Counted from the first letter of the stretch, positions 48,192 through 61,042 are shown. The stretch: DNA of 64,000 bases from Penium margaritaceum (GCA_023375785.1 SZWC01001161.1:20942-84941), one strand, 5' to 3'. The notes: a model not told the origin generated them from the letters alone. Translations and numbers: made by a program.

Positions 48192-49177
48192 CAAAGGGAG
48201 AAACCTTTTGCTATTTATTGACTAGCGAGTGCAAAGACCTTCAACAAGAAGTGGCACGGTGTGGCTACCATGCACAATGACCAACCAGATTAGGCATGTA
48301 CCATGCACCATGACCAAATAATTTCACTATGTGTGCTCAACGTTGACAACCCATAATATGGGTCACGAATTGTCAGAGGGGGGAAACAATAGTTTAGGAA
48401 TACTAGATACCAACGAGCAAGAACAACGAACTTCAGTCAGTAGTAGCACGGTGTGGCTACCATGCACAATGACCGACCAGGGTAGGCATATGTACTGCCT
48501 TTGACCAAAGAAATCTGCTGTGTGTGATCAACATTGACACTTCATAATACGAGTCACAAATGGTCAGAGGGAGAAACAATGGTTTGGGAACACCAGGTAT
48601 CAACTAAAAAGCACAAGGAACTTCAATGAGTTGTGACACTGTGTGGATACCATGAACGATGACCAACCAAAGTACGCACATCTCACTGCCCATGACCAAA
48701 GGAAGTCAGCATGTGTGGTAAACTTTGACAACTCATAACACGAGTCACAAATGATCAGAGTGGAAGATAATGGTTTATGAACACTATTTTTCACCTAGCA
48801 AGTACAAATACCTTTAATATGTAGTGGCACAGTGTGGCTACAATGCACAGTGACCAACCAAATTATGCATATGGCACTGACCATGACCAAAGAATTTCAC
48901 TTCATGTGGTCAATGTTGACAACTCACAACACGATGCACAGATAGTCAGAGGGGGTAACAATGGTTTGGGAAGACTAGCTATCAACTAGAAAGCACAAAG
49001 ACCTTCAATACATAGTGACACGGCGTGCTAACCATGTACAGTGACAAACCAAAGTAGGCATATGTCACTAACCATGACCAAACGAATTTCACAGTGTGTG
49101 GTCAACGTTGAAAACTCATAACACGAGTCACAAATGGTCAGAGGGGAAAACAATGGGTTGGGAACACTAGTTATCAA
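48192..49177 (-). repeat. Pre-insert cassette arm (986 bp), copy 6
   Basis: Near-identical to 44851-45836 at an offset of 3341 bp. Confidence 0.9.
48206..48209 (+). terminator. Possible Pol III terminator TTTT, insert 6
   Basis: T4 in flanking My at the same relative place as in copies 5, 7 and 8. Confidence 0.4.
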
Positions 49178-50323
49178 CTAGGAAGTAGAAAGACCTTCAA
49201 CAAGCAGTGGCACGGTGTGGCTAGCGTGCACAGTGACCAACCAAAGGATGCATACGTCACTGACTATGACCGAAGAAGTCCACTATGTGTGGTCAACATT
49301 GACAACTCATAACACGAGTCACAAATGGTCAGAGGGAGAGACAATGGTTCGGGAACCCTATGTATCGACTAGAAAGAACAAAGAACTTCAATACACAGTG
49401 ACACGGTGTGGCTAATATGCACACCAAACAACCAAACTAGGCATATGTCACTGACCCTGACCAACTAATTTCAATATGGGTGGTCAACGTTCACCAACCA
49501 TAACACGAGTCACAAAACGTCAGAGGGGGAAACAATGGTATGGGAATATCAGTTCTCAACTACCAAGTAAAACGAACTTCAATCAGAAGTAGCACAGTGT
49601 GGCTACCATGCACAATGACCGACCAAAGTAGGCATATGTACTTCCTTTGACCAAAGAAATCCGCTGTGTTTGGTCAACGTTGACAACTCATAATACGAGT
49701 CACAAATGGTCAGAGGGGAGAACAATGGTTTGGGAACACCAGGTATCAACTAAAAAGCACAAGGACCTTCAATTCGTTGTGCCACGGTGTGGATAACATG
49801 CACGATGACCAACCAAAGTAGGCACATGTCTTTGACCATGACCAAAGAAATTCACCATGTGTGGTAAACGTTGACAACTCATAACACGAGTCACGAATGA
49901 TCAGAATGGAAGATAATGGTTTCTGAATACTAGTTTTCGCCTAGCAAGTACAAATACCTTTAATATGTAGTGGCACAGTGTGGCTACAATGCACAGTGAC
50001 CAACCAAAGTATGCATATGTCACTGACCATGACCAAAGAATTTCACTTCATGTGGTCAATGTTGACAACTCACAACACAAGTCACAGATAGTCAGAGGGG
50101 GTAACAATGGTTTTGGCAGAATGGCTATCAACTAGAAAGCACAAAGACCTTCAATACATAGTGACACGGCGTGGTAACCATGTACAGTGACAAACCAAAG
50201 TAGGCATATGTCACTAACCATGACCAAACGAATTTCACAGTGTGTGGTCAACGTTGAAAACTCATAACACGGATCACAAATGGTCAGAGGGGGAAACAAT
50301 CGGTTGGGAACACTAGTTATCAA
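49178..50323 (-). repeat. 6-mer HOR unit (1146 bp)
   Basis: M4-M3-M2-M1-M6-M5 in reverse. The first part matches 45837 onward; the match to that duplication partner ends near 49570. Confidence 0.9.
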
Positions 50324-51245
50324 CTAGCAAGTACAAAGACGTTCAACAAGCAGTGGCACGGTGTGGCTAGCATAGTGACCAACCGAAGAAGTCCACTATG
50401 TGTTGTCAGCATTGACAGCTCACAACAGAAGTCACAAATGGTCAGAGGGAGAGACAATGGTTTGGGAACCCAATGTATCGACTAGAAAGGACAAAGAACT
50501 TCAATACGTAGTGGCACGGTGTGGCTACTATTCACACCAAACAACCAAACTAGGCATATGTCACTGACCATGACCGAATAATTTCAATATGGGTGGTCAA
50601 CGTTCACCAACCATAACACGAGTCACAAACGGTCAGAGGGGGAAACAATGGTATGGGAATATCAGTTCTCAACTAGCAAGTAAAACGACCTTCAATCAGT
50701 AGTAGCACGGTGTGGCTACCATGCACAATAACCGACCAAAGTAGGAATATCTTCTGCCTTTGGCCACAGAAATCCGCTGTGTGTGGTCAACATTGACACT
50801 TCATAATACGATTCACAAATGGTCAGAGGGAGAAACAATGGTTTAGGAACACCAGGTATCAACTAATCAGCACAAGGACCTTCAATGTGTTGTGGCACGG
50901 TGTGGATACCATGCACGATGACCAACCAAAGTAGGCACATGTCACTAACCATGACCAAAGAAAGTCACCATGTGTGGTAAACTTTGACAACTCAAAACAC
51001 GAGTCACAAATGGTCAGAGTGGAAAATAATGATTTCTGAATACTAGTTATCGACTAGCAAGTACAAATACCTTTAATATGTGGTGGCACAGTGTCGCCAC
51101 AATGCACAGTGACCAACCAAAGTATGCATATGTCACTAACCATGACCAAACGAATTTCACAGTGTGTGGTCAACACTGAAACCTCATAACACGAGTCACG
51201 AATGGTCAGAGGGGAAAACAATGGGTTGGGAACACTAGTTATCAA
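50324..51245 (-). repeat. 5-mer HOR unit with internal deletion (922 bp)
   Basis: It ends in a fused M5/M6. The M4 at about 50360-50385 is missing about 28 bp (AGTGACCAACC joins GAAGAAGTCC) and is of the short type. Confidence 0.88.
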
Positions 51246-52220
51246 CTAGCAAGTACAAAGACGTTCACCAAGCAGTGGCACGGTGTGGCTAGCGTGCATT
51301 GTGACCATCCAAAGGATGCATACGTCACTGACTATGACCAAAGAAGTTCACTATGTGTGATCAACATTCACAACTCATAACACGAGTCACAAATGGTCAG
51401 AGGGAGAGACAATGGTTTGGGAACCCTATGTATTCACTAGAAGAGACAAAGAACTTCAATACGTAGTGGCACAGTGTGGGTACTATGCACACCAAAGAAC
51501 CAAACTAGGCATATGTCACTGACCATGACCAAATAATTTCAATATGGGTGGTCAACGTTCACCAACCATAACACGAGTCACAAACGGTCAGAGGTGGAAA
51601 CAATGGTATGGGAATATCAGTTCTCAACTAGCAAGAAAAACGTCCTTCAATCAGTAGTAGCACGGTGTGGCTACCATGACCAAAGAAAGTCACCATGTGT
51701 CGTAACCTTTGACAACTCATAACACGAGTCACAAATGGTCAGAGTGGAAAATAATGGTTTCTGAATACTAGTGTTTGACTAGCAAGTACAAATACCTTTA
51801 ATATGTAGTGGCACTGTGTGGCTACAATGCACAGTGACCAACCAACGTATGCATATGTCACTGACCGTGACCAAATAATTTCACTTCATGTGGTCAATGT
51901 TGACAACTCACAACACAAGTCACAGATAGTGAGAGAGGGTAACAATGGTTTTGGACGACTAGCTATCAACTAGAAAGCACAAAGACCTTCAATACGTAGT
52001 GACACGGCCTGGTAACCCTGTACAAAGATTTGGGAATACTTGGTATCGACTAGCAAGTACAAATGGTAGCAATGGTTTGGGAATACTTGGTATCGACTAG
52101 CAAGTACAAAGACCTTCGATAAGTGGTGGCACGGTGTGGGTACCATGCACAATGACCAACAAAAGTATGCCTGTGTCACTGGACATTATAAAAAGAATTT
52201 CACTGTGTGTAGTCAACTTT
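51246..52220 (-). repeat. Rearranged satellite before insert 7
   Basis: M4, M3 and part of M2, then a deletion junction at 51672-51680 to M1; M6; a partial cassette M5; then at 52021-52110 a junction straight into Ma with a local duplication. Mb, Mc and the cassette M4 are missing here. Confidence 0.88.
52029..52112 (-). repeat. 47-bp local direct duplication
   Basis: TTTGGGAATACTTGGTATCG and what follows start at 52029 and again at 52076, each reading on to CGACTAGCAAGTACAAA. Confidence 0.88.
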
Positions 52221-52732
52221 CCTTGTTATGGCTGGTCAGTCGGAGGAACGGTTGACAAGTTATTCAATCTCAAAGTTGCAAAATTTTCAATTTTGTCCGT
52301 GTCAATTGTTTATGATTAAACTGACTTTGTTATTATTCATGATTTTTAAAACTACCCTCTAATCGTACACCCCCTTTGTTTATGTCCTCTACCCATAGGA
52401 ACTCCTATAACATCATTTGGACATCATATAAACAGCATGTGAGTTGGCTTAGTGCTTATAGAGTTAGATTCTGGAGCGGTAGGTCCTGGGTTTGAATCCT
52501 CGTACGCGCAATATAGAATAGGCTCGCGACCTGGGGGGGGGGGAGGCGGCCGTGTTGTGATACCTCTACTCTACCTTCGAGCCCAAGCCGTGGGGGGTTA
52601 GGGGGGGTGTCATAATGCGGTCGCAAATCTGTCCTCCAGGTCGTCCACGGAACATCCCTCTAGGGGGGGTTGGAGGGAGTAATCCAGTGAAGGCACCTAC
52701 GCGCAACAAATAAACAAAAACCGACCTGGTGT
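52221..52732 (+). mobile_element. SINE-like insert, copy 7
   Basis: About 512 bp. The A box (52445-52455) and B box GGTTTGAATCC (52489-52499) are intact, with TTTT at 52747-52750, so this copy has the full set of Pol III signals. The transcript would be about 310 nt. The G run is G11-A-GG. The G-quadruplex motif is disrupted (G7-TT-GG-A-G3). Confidence 0.77.
52445..52499 (+). promoter_or_regulatory. Pol III type 2 internal promoter, insert 7
   Basis: Intact A and B boxes, 44 nt start to start, with the first downstream T4 about 250 nt after the B box. Confidence 0.7.
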
Positions 52733-53717
52733 CAAAGGGAGAAACCTTTTGCTATTTATTGACTAGCGAGTGCAAAGAACTTCAACGAGAAGTAGCACAG
52801 TGTGGCTACCATGCAATATGACTGACCAGATTAGGCATGTACCATGCACCATGACCAAATAATTTCACTATGTGTGCTCAACGTTGACAACCCATAATAT
52901 GGGTCACCAATTGTCAGAGGGGGGAAACAATAGTTTAGGAATACTAGATACCAACTAGCAAGTACAACGAACATCAGTCAGTAGTAGCAAGGTGTGGCTA
53001 CCATGCACAATGACCGACCAGGGTAGGCATATGTACTGCCTTTGACCAAAGAAATATGCTGTGTGTGGTCAACATTGACATTTCATAATACGAGTCACAA
53101 ATGGTCAGAGGGAGAAAAAATGGTTTGGGAACACCAGGTATCAACTAAAAGCACAAGGACCTTCAATGAGTTGTGGCACGGTGTGGATACCATGCACGAT
53201 GTGCAACCAAAGTAGGCACATGTCACTGACCATGACCAAAGAAAGTCACCATGTGTGGTAAACTTTGACAACTCATAACACGAGTCACGAATGATCAGAG
53301 TGGAAGATAATGTTTTCTGAATACTAGTTTTCGCCTAGCAAGTACAAATACCTTTAATATGTAGTGGCACAGTGTGGCTAAAATGCACAGTGACCAAGCA
53401 AAGTATGCATATGTCACTGACCATGACCAAAGAATTTCACTTCATGTGGTCAATGTTGACAATTTACAACACAAGTCACAGATAGTCGGAGGGGGTAACA
53501 ATGGTTTGGGCAGACAAGCTATCAACTAGAAAGCACAAAAACCTTCAATAGATAGTGACACGGCGTGGTAACCATGTACAATGACAAACCAAAGTAGGCA
53601 TATGTCACTAACCATGACCAAACGAATTTCACAGTGTGTGGTCAACGTTGAAAACTCATAACACGGGTCACAAATGGTTAGAGGGGGAAACAATCGGTTG
53701 GGAACAATAGTTATCAA
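52733..53717 (-). repeat. Pre-insert cassette arm (985 bp), copy 7
   Basis: My-M2-M1-M6-M5. M2 has AAATATGCTGTG, a private substitution. Confidence 0.9.
52747..52750 (+). terminator. Possible Pol III terminator TTTT, insert 7
   Basis: The first T4 after the B box; it lies in satellite flank, not in the insert. Confidence 0.42.
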
Positions 53718-54667
53718 CTAGCAAGAACAAACTCCTTCAACAAGCAGTGGCACGGTGTGGCTATCGTAGTGACCAACCAAAGGATGCATACGTCACAGAC
53801 TATGACCGAAGAAGTCCACTATGTGTTGTAAGCATTGACAGCTCACAACACGAGTCACAAATGGTCAGAGGGAGAGACAATGGTTTGGGAAACCAATGTA
53901 TCGACTAGAAAGGACAAAGAACTTCAATACGTAGTGGCACGGTGTGGCAACTATTCACACCAACAACCAAACTAGGCATATGTCACTGACCATGAACGAA
54001 TAATTTTAATATGGGTGGTCAACGTTCACCAAACATAACACGAGTCACAAATGGTCAGAGGGGGAAACAATGGTATTGGAATATCAGTTCTCAACTAGCA
54101 ATTAAAATGACCTTCAATCAGTAGTAGCACGGTGTGGCTACCATGCACAATGACCAACCAAAGTAGGCATATGTTCTGCCTTTGACCACAGAAATCCGCT
54201 GTGTGTGGTCAACATTGACACTTCATAATACGAGTCACAAATGGTCAGAGGGAGAAACAATGGTTTGGGAACACCAGGTATCGACTAAAAAGCACAAGGA
54301 CCTTCAACGAGTTGTGGCACGGTGTGGATACCATGCACGATGACCAACCAAAGTAGGCACATGTCACTGACCATGACCAAAGAAAGTCACCATGTGTGGT
54401 AAACTTTGACAACTCAAAACACGAGTCACAAATGGTCAGAGTGGAAAATAATGGTTTCTGAATACTAGTTATCGATTAGCAAGTACAAATACCTTTAATA
54501 TGTGGTGGCACAGTGTGGCCACAATGCACAGTGACCAACCAAAGTATGCATATGTCACTAACCATGACCAAACAAATTTCACAGTGTGTGGTCAACGTTG
54601 AAAACTCATAACACGAGTCACAATTGGTCAGAGGGGAAAACAATGGGTTGGGAACACTAATTATCAA
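53718..54667 (-). repeat. 5-mer HOR unit (950 bp)
   Basis: A short-type M4, M3, M2 and M1, then a fused M5/M6. Partner of 60093-61042. Confidence 0.9.
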
Positions 54668-55812
54668 CTAGCAAGTACAAAGACGTTCAACAAGCAGTGG
54701 CACGGTGTGGCTAGCATGCACAGTGACCAACCAAAAGATGCATACGTCACTGACTATGACCGAAGAAGTCCACTATGTGTGGTCAACATTGACAACTCAT
54801 AACACGAGTCACAAATGGTCAGAGGGAGAGACAATGGTTTGCGAACCCTATGTATCGACTAGAAAGAACAAAGAACTTCAATACGCAGTGGCACGGTATG
54901 GCTAATATGCACACCAAAAAACTAATCTAGGTATATGTCACTGACCCTGACCAACTAGTTTCAATATGGATGGTCAACGTTCACAACCCATAACACGAGT
55001 CACAAAAAGTCAGAGGGGGAAACAATGGTATGGGAATATCAGTTCACAACTAGCAAGTAAAACAAACTTCAATCAGTAGTAGCACAGTGTGGCTACCATG
55101 CACAATGACCGACCAAAGTAGGCATATGTACTGCCTTTGACCAAAGAAATCCGCTGTGTGGTCAACATTGATATTTCATAATACGAGTCACAAATGGTCA
55201 GAGGGAGAAAAAATGGTTTCGGAACACCAGGTATCAACTAAAAAGCACAAGGACCTTCAATGAGTTGTGGCACGGTGTGGATACCATGCATGATGACCAA
55301 CCAAAGTAGGCACATGTCACTGACCATGACCAAAGAAAGTCACCATGTGCGGTAAACTTTGACAACTCATAACACGAGTCACGAATGATCAGAGTGGAAG
55401 ATAATGGTTTCTGAATACTAGTTTTCGCCTAGCAAGTACAAATACCTTTAATATGTAGTGGCACAGTGTGGCTACAATGCACAGTGACCAACCAAAGTAT
55501 GCATATGTCACTGACCATGACGAAAGAATTTCACTTCATGTGGTCAATGTTGACAACTCACAACACAAGTCACAGATAGTCAGAGGGGGTAACAATGGAT
55601 TGGGCAGACTAGCTATCAACTAGAAAGCACAAAGACCTTCAATACACAGTGACATGGCGTGGTAACCATGTACAGTGACAAACAAAAGTAGGCATATGTG
55701 ACTAACCATGACCAAAACGAATTTCACAGTGTGTGGTCAACGTTGAAAACTCATAACACGGGTCACAAATGGTCAGACGGGGAAACAATCGGTTGGGAAC
55801 ACTAGTTATCAA
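54668..55812 (-). repeat. 6-mer HOR unit (1145 bp)
   Basis: A canonical order; the M2 lacks a GT pair (GCTGTGTGGTC). Partner of 61043-62186, which shares that deletion. Confidence 0.9.
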
Positions 55813-56762
55813 CTAGCAAGTACAAAGTCCTTCAACAAGCAGTGGCACGGTGTGGCTAGCGTAGTGACCAACCAAAGGATGCATACGTCACAGACTATGA
55901 CCAAAGAAGTCCACTATGTGTTGTCAGCATTGACAGCTCACAACACGAGTCACAAATGGTCAGAGGGAGAGACAATGGTTTGGGAACCCAATGTATTGAC
56001 TAGAAAGGACAAAGAACTTCAATACGTAGTGGCACGGTGTGGCTACTATTCACACCGAAAAACCAAACTAGGCATATGTCACTGACCATGACCGAATAAT
56101 TTCAATATGGGTGGTCAACGTTCACCAACCATAACACGAGTCACAAACGGTCAGAGGGGGAAACAATGGTATGGGAATATTAGTTCTCAACTAGCAAGTA
56201 AAACGACCTTCAATCAGTAGTAGCACGGTGTAGCTACCATGCACAATGACCGACCAAAGTAGGCATATGTTCTGCCTTTGACCACAGAAATCCGCTCTGT
56301 GTGGTCAACATTGACACTTCATAATACGAGTCACAAATGGTCAGAGGGAGAAACAATGGTTTGGGAACACCAGGTATCGACTAAACAGCACAAGGACCTT
56401 CAATGAGTTGTGGCACGGTGTGGATACCATGCACGATGGCCAACCAAAGTAGGCACATGTCACTGACCATGACCAAAGAAAGTCACCATGTGTGGTAAAC
56501 TTTGACAACTCAAACACGAGTCACAAATGGTCAGAGTGAAAAATAATGGTTTCTGAATACTAGTTATCAACTAGCAAGTACAAATACCTTTAATATGTGG
56601 TGGCACAGTGTGGGCAAAATGCACAGTGACCAACCAAAGTATGCATATGTCACTAACCATGACCAAAAGAATTTCACAGTGTGTGGTCAACACGTAAAAC
56701 TCATAACACGAGTCAAGAATGGTCAGAGGGGAAAACAATGGGTTGGGAACACTAGTTATCAA
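55813..56762 (-). repeat. 5-mer HOR unit (950 bp)
   Basis: A short-type M4 with fused M5/M6, repeating the organisation of 53718-54667. Confidence 0.9.
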
Positions 56763-57902
56763 CTAGCAAGTACAAAGAAGTTCAACAAGCAGTGGCACGG
56801 TGTGGCTAGCGTGCATTGTGACCAACCAAACGATGCATACGTCACTGACTATGACCGAAGAAGTCCACTATGTGTGGTCAACATTGACAACTCATAACAC
56901 GAGTCACAAATGGTCAGAGGGAGAGACAATGGTTTGGGGACCCTATGTATTCACTAGAAGAGACAAAGAACTTCAATACGTAGTGGCACGGTGTGGCTAT
57001 TATGCACACCAAACAACCAAACTAGGCATATGTCACTGACCATGACCAAATAATTTCAATATGGGTGGTCAACGTTCACCAACCATAACACGAGTCACAA
57101 ACGGTCAGAGGGGGAAACAATGGTATGGGAATATCAGTTCTCAACTAGCAAGAAAAATGACCTTCAATCAGTAGTAGCACGGTGTGGCTACCATGCACAA
57201 TGACCGACCAAAGTAGGCATATGTTCTGACCAAAGAAATTTGCTGTGTGTGGTCAACATTGACACTTCATAATACGAGTCACAAATGGTCAGAGGGAGAC
57301 ACAATGGTTTGGGAACACCAGGTATCAACTTAAAAGCACAAGGACCTTCAATGAATTGTGGCACGGTGTGGATACCATGCACGATTACCAACCAAAGTAG
57401 GCACATGTCACTGACAATGACCAAAGAAAGTCACCATGTGTGGTAACCTTTGACAACTCATAACACGAGTCACAAATGGTCAGAGTGGAAAATAATGGTT
57501 TCTGAATACTAGTGTTTGACTAGCAAGTACAAATAACTTTAATATGTAGTGGCACTGTGTGGCTACAATGCACAGTGACCAACCAACGTATGCATATGTC
57601 ACTGACCATGACCAAAGAATTTCACTTCATGTTGTCAATGTTGACAACTCACAACACAAGTCACAGATAGTGAGAGAGGGTAACAATGGTTTTGGAGGAC
57701 TAGCTATCAACTAGAAAGCACAAAGACCTTCAATACGTAGTGACACGGCGTGGCAACCCTGTACAGTGACAAAGCAAAGTATGCGCATGTCACTAACCAC
57801 GACCAAAAGAATTTCACAGTGTGTGGTCAACGTTGAAAACTCATAACACGGGTCACAAATGGTCAGAGGGGGAAACAATCAGTTGGGAACCCTAGTTATC
57901 AA
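56763..57902 (-). repeat. 6-mer HOR unit (1140 bp), ending in cassette-type M5
   Basis: M2 has a 6-bp deletion (CATATGTTCTGACCAAAG). M6 and M5 are cassette types leading to insert 8. Confidence 0.9.
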
Positions 57903-58600
57903 CTAGCAAGTACAAAGTCCTTCAACAAGCAGTGGTACGGTGTGGCTAGCGTGCACAGTGACCAACCAAAGGATGCATACGTCACAGACTATGACCGAAG
58001 AAGTCCACTATGCGTGGTCAGCATTGACAACTCACAACACGAGTCACAGATAGTTAGAGGGGGGTAACAATTGTGTGGGAAGACTAGCTATCAACTAGAA
58101 AGCACAAACACCTTCAATGCATAGTGACATGGCGTGGTAACCACATACTGTGATAAAACAAACTAGGCATATGTCAGTGACCATGACCAAAGAATTTCAA
58201 TATGGGTGGTCAACGTTCACAACCCATAACACGAGTCCAAAATGGTTGGAGGGGGGGGAAATGGTTTCCAAACACTATGTATCTTCTAGCAAGTACAAAG
58301 ATCTTTCGTATGTATTACCACGGTGTGGCTACCTTGCACAATGACCTACCCAAGTAGGCATACATTACTGCTCATGACCAAAGAAGTTTAGTGTGTGTGG
58401 TCAGCGTTCACAACTCATAATACAAGTAAAAAATGGGCAGAGGGAGAAACAATGGTTTGGGAATACTTGGTATCGACTAGCAAGTACAAAGACCTTCGAT
58501 AAGTGGTGGCACGGTGTGGCTACCATGCACAATGACCAACAAAAGTATGCCTGTGTCACTGGACATTATAAAAAGAATTTCACTGTGTGTAGTCAACTTT
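57903..58600 (-). repeat. Post-insert cassette arm (698 bp), copy 8
   Basis: M4, Mc, Mb and Ma in reverse; the same length as the arms after inserts 1 and 2 on the other side of the inversion. Confidence 0.9.
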
Positions 58601-58823
58601 CCTTGTTATGGCTGGTCAGTCGGAGGACCGGTTGACAAGTTATTCAATCTCAAAGTTGCAAAATTTGCAATTCCATCCGCGTCAATTGTTTATGATTAAA
58701 CTGACTTTGTTATTATTCATGATTTTAAAAACTACCCTCTAATCGTACCCCCCTTAGTTTATGTCCTCTACCCATAGGAACTCCTATAACATCATTTGGA
58801 CATCATATAAACACCATGTGAGT

Positions 58824-58878
58824 TGGCTTAGTGCTTATAGAGTTAGATTCTGGAGCGGTAGGTCCTGGGTTTGAATCC
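58824..58878 (+). promoter_or_regulatory. Pol III type 2 internal promoter, insert 8
   Basis: Intact boxes in the copy with the fewest lesions. ATATAAAC just upstream (about 58806-58813) may position initiation. Confidence 0.7.
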
Positions 58879-59036
58879 TCGTACGCGCAATATAGAATAG
58901 GCTCGCGACCTGGGGGGGGGCGGCCGTGTTGTTATACCTCTATTCTACCTTCGAGCCCAAGCCATGGGGGGGTAGGGGGTGTGTCATAATGCGGTCGCAA
59001 ATCTGTCCTCCAGGTCGTCAACGGAACATCCCTCTA

Positions 59037-59051
59037 GGGGGGGTGGGAGGG
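59037..59051 (+). other. G-quadruplex motif in insert 8
   Basis: GGGGGGGTGGGAGGG fits four G3 tracts with single-base loops. The same motif is intact in inserts 1, 2 and 5 and altered in 3, 4, 6 and 7. Confidence 0.7.
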
Positions 59052-59106
59052 AGTATTCCAGTGAAGGCACCTACGCGTAACAAATAAACAAAAACCGACC
59101 TGGTGT

Positions 59107-60092
59107 CAAAGGGAGAAACCTTTTGCTATTTATTGACTAGCGAGTGCAAAGACCTTCAGCAAGAAGTGACACAGTGTGGCTACCATGCACAATGACCAAC
59201 CAGATTAGGCATGTACCATGCACCATGACCAAATAATTTCACTATGTGTGCTCAACGTTGACAACCCATAATATGGGTCGCGAATTGTCCGAGGGGGGAA
59301 ACAATAGTTTAGGAATACTAGATACCAACTAGCAAGTACAACGAACATCAGTCAGTAGTAGCACGGTGTGGCTACCATGCACAATGACCGACCAGGGTAG
59401 GCATATGTACTGCCTTTGACCAAAGAAATCTGCTGTGTGTGGTCAACATTGACATTTCATAATACGAGTCACAAATGGTCAGAGTGAGAAAAAATGGTTT
59501 GGGAACACCAGGTATCAACTAAAAAGCACAAGAACCTTCAATGAGTTGTGGCACGGTGTGGATACCATGCACGATGACCAACCAAAGTAGGCACATGTCA
59601 CTGACCATGACCAAAGAAAGTCACCATGTGTGGTAAACTTTGACAACTCATAACACGAGTCACGAATGATCAGAGTGGAAGATAATTTTTTCTGAATACT
59701 AGTTTTTGCCTAGCAAGTACAAATACCTTTAATATGTAGTGGCAAAGTGTGGCTACAATGCACAGTGACCAACCAAAGTATGCATATGTCACTGACCATG
59801 ACCAAAGAATCTCACTTCATGTGGTCAATGTTGACAACTCACAACACAAGTCACAGATAGTCAGAGGGGGTAACAATGGTTTGGGCAGACTAGCTATAAC
59901 CTAGAAAGCACAAAGACCTTCAATACATAGTGACACCGCGTGGTAACCATGTACAGTGACAAACCAAAGTACGCATATGTCACTAACCATGACCAAACGA
60001 ATTTCACAGTGTGTGGTCAACGTTGAAAACTCATAACACGGGTCACAAATGGTCAGAGGGGGAAACAATCGGTTGGGAACACTAGTTATCAA
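59107..60092 (-). repeat. Pre-insert cassette arm (986 bp), copy 8
   Basis: My-M2-M1-M6-M5. Collinear with 52733-53717 at about 6.375 kb. Confidence 0.9.
59121..59124 (+). terminator. Possible Pol III terminator TTTT, insert 8
   Basis: The first T4 after the B box, 15 bp outside the insert. Confidence 0.42.
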
Positions 60093-61042
60093 CTAGCAAG
60101 AACAAAGTCCTTCAACAAGCAGTGGCACGGTGTGGCTAGCGTAATGACCAACCAAAGGATGCATACGTCACAGACTATGACCGAAGAAGTCCACTATGTG
60201 TTGTCAGCATTGACAGCTCACAACACGAGTCACAAATGGTCAGAGGGAGAGACAATGGTTTGGGAACCCAATGTATCGACTAGAAAGGACAAAGAACTTC
60301 AATACGTAGTGGCACGGTGTGGCTACTACTCACACCAAACAACCAAACTAGGCATATGTCACTGACCATGACCGAATAATTTCAATATGGGTGGTCAACG
60401 TTCACCAACCATAACACGAGTCACAAACGGTCAGAGGGGGAAACAATGGTATTGGAATATCAGTTCTCAACTAGCAATTCAAACGACCTTCAATCAGTAG
60501 TAGCACGGTGTGGCTACCATGCACAATGACCAACCAAAGTAAGCATATGTTCTGCCTTTGACCACAGAAATCCGCTATGTGTGGTCAACATTGACACTTC
60601 ATAATACGATTCACAAATGGTCAGAGGGAGAAACAACGGTTTGGGAACACCAGGTATCAACTAAAAAGCACAAGGACCTTCAACGAGTTGTGGCACGGTG
60701 TGGATACCATGCACGATGACCAACCAAAGTAGGCACATGTCACTGACCATGACCAAAGAAATTCACCATGTGTGGTAAACTTTGACAACTCAAAACACGA
60801 GTCACAAATGGTCAGAGCGGAAAATAATGGTTTCTGAATACTAGTTATCGACTAGCAAGTACAAATACCTTTAATATGTGGTGGCACAGTGTGGCCACAA
60901 TGCACAGTGACCAACCAAAGTATGCATATGTCACTAACCATGACCAAACAAATTTCACAGTGTGTGGTCAACGTTGAAAACTCATAACACGAGTCACAAA
61001 TGGTCAGAGGGGAAACAATGGGTTGGGAACACTAGTTATCAA
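60093..61042 (-). repeat. 5-mer HOR unit (950 bp)
   Basis: A short-type M4 and a fused M5/M6. Partner of 53718-54667 at an offset of 6375 bp. Confidence 0.9.

Larger units (their letters stand above)
58601..59106 (+). mobile_element. SINE-like insert, copy 8
   Basis: About 506 bp and the best preserved copy: A box (58824-58834), B box GGTTTGAATCC (58868-58878), intact G-quadruplex motif G7-T-G3-A-G3 (59037-59051), A-rich end (AACAAATAAACAAAAACC) and TTTT at 59121-59124. The AT-rich 5' part (about 58627-58815) lacks satellite similarity and could be part of the element or of an older host sequence. ACACCATGT before the tRNA-like part and ACCTGGTGT at the end are near-perfect inverted words, which may be chance. 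Confidence 0.78.

Noticed and set aside
58816-58890. Functional tRNA gene in the insert
   Set aside because: A and B boxes are present, but the acceptor, anticodon and T stems do not pair convincingly and no CCA-proximal structure or immediate terminator is seen. tRNA-derived element preferred.
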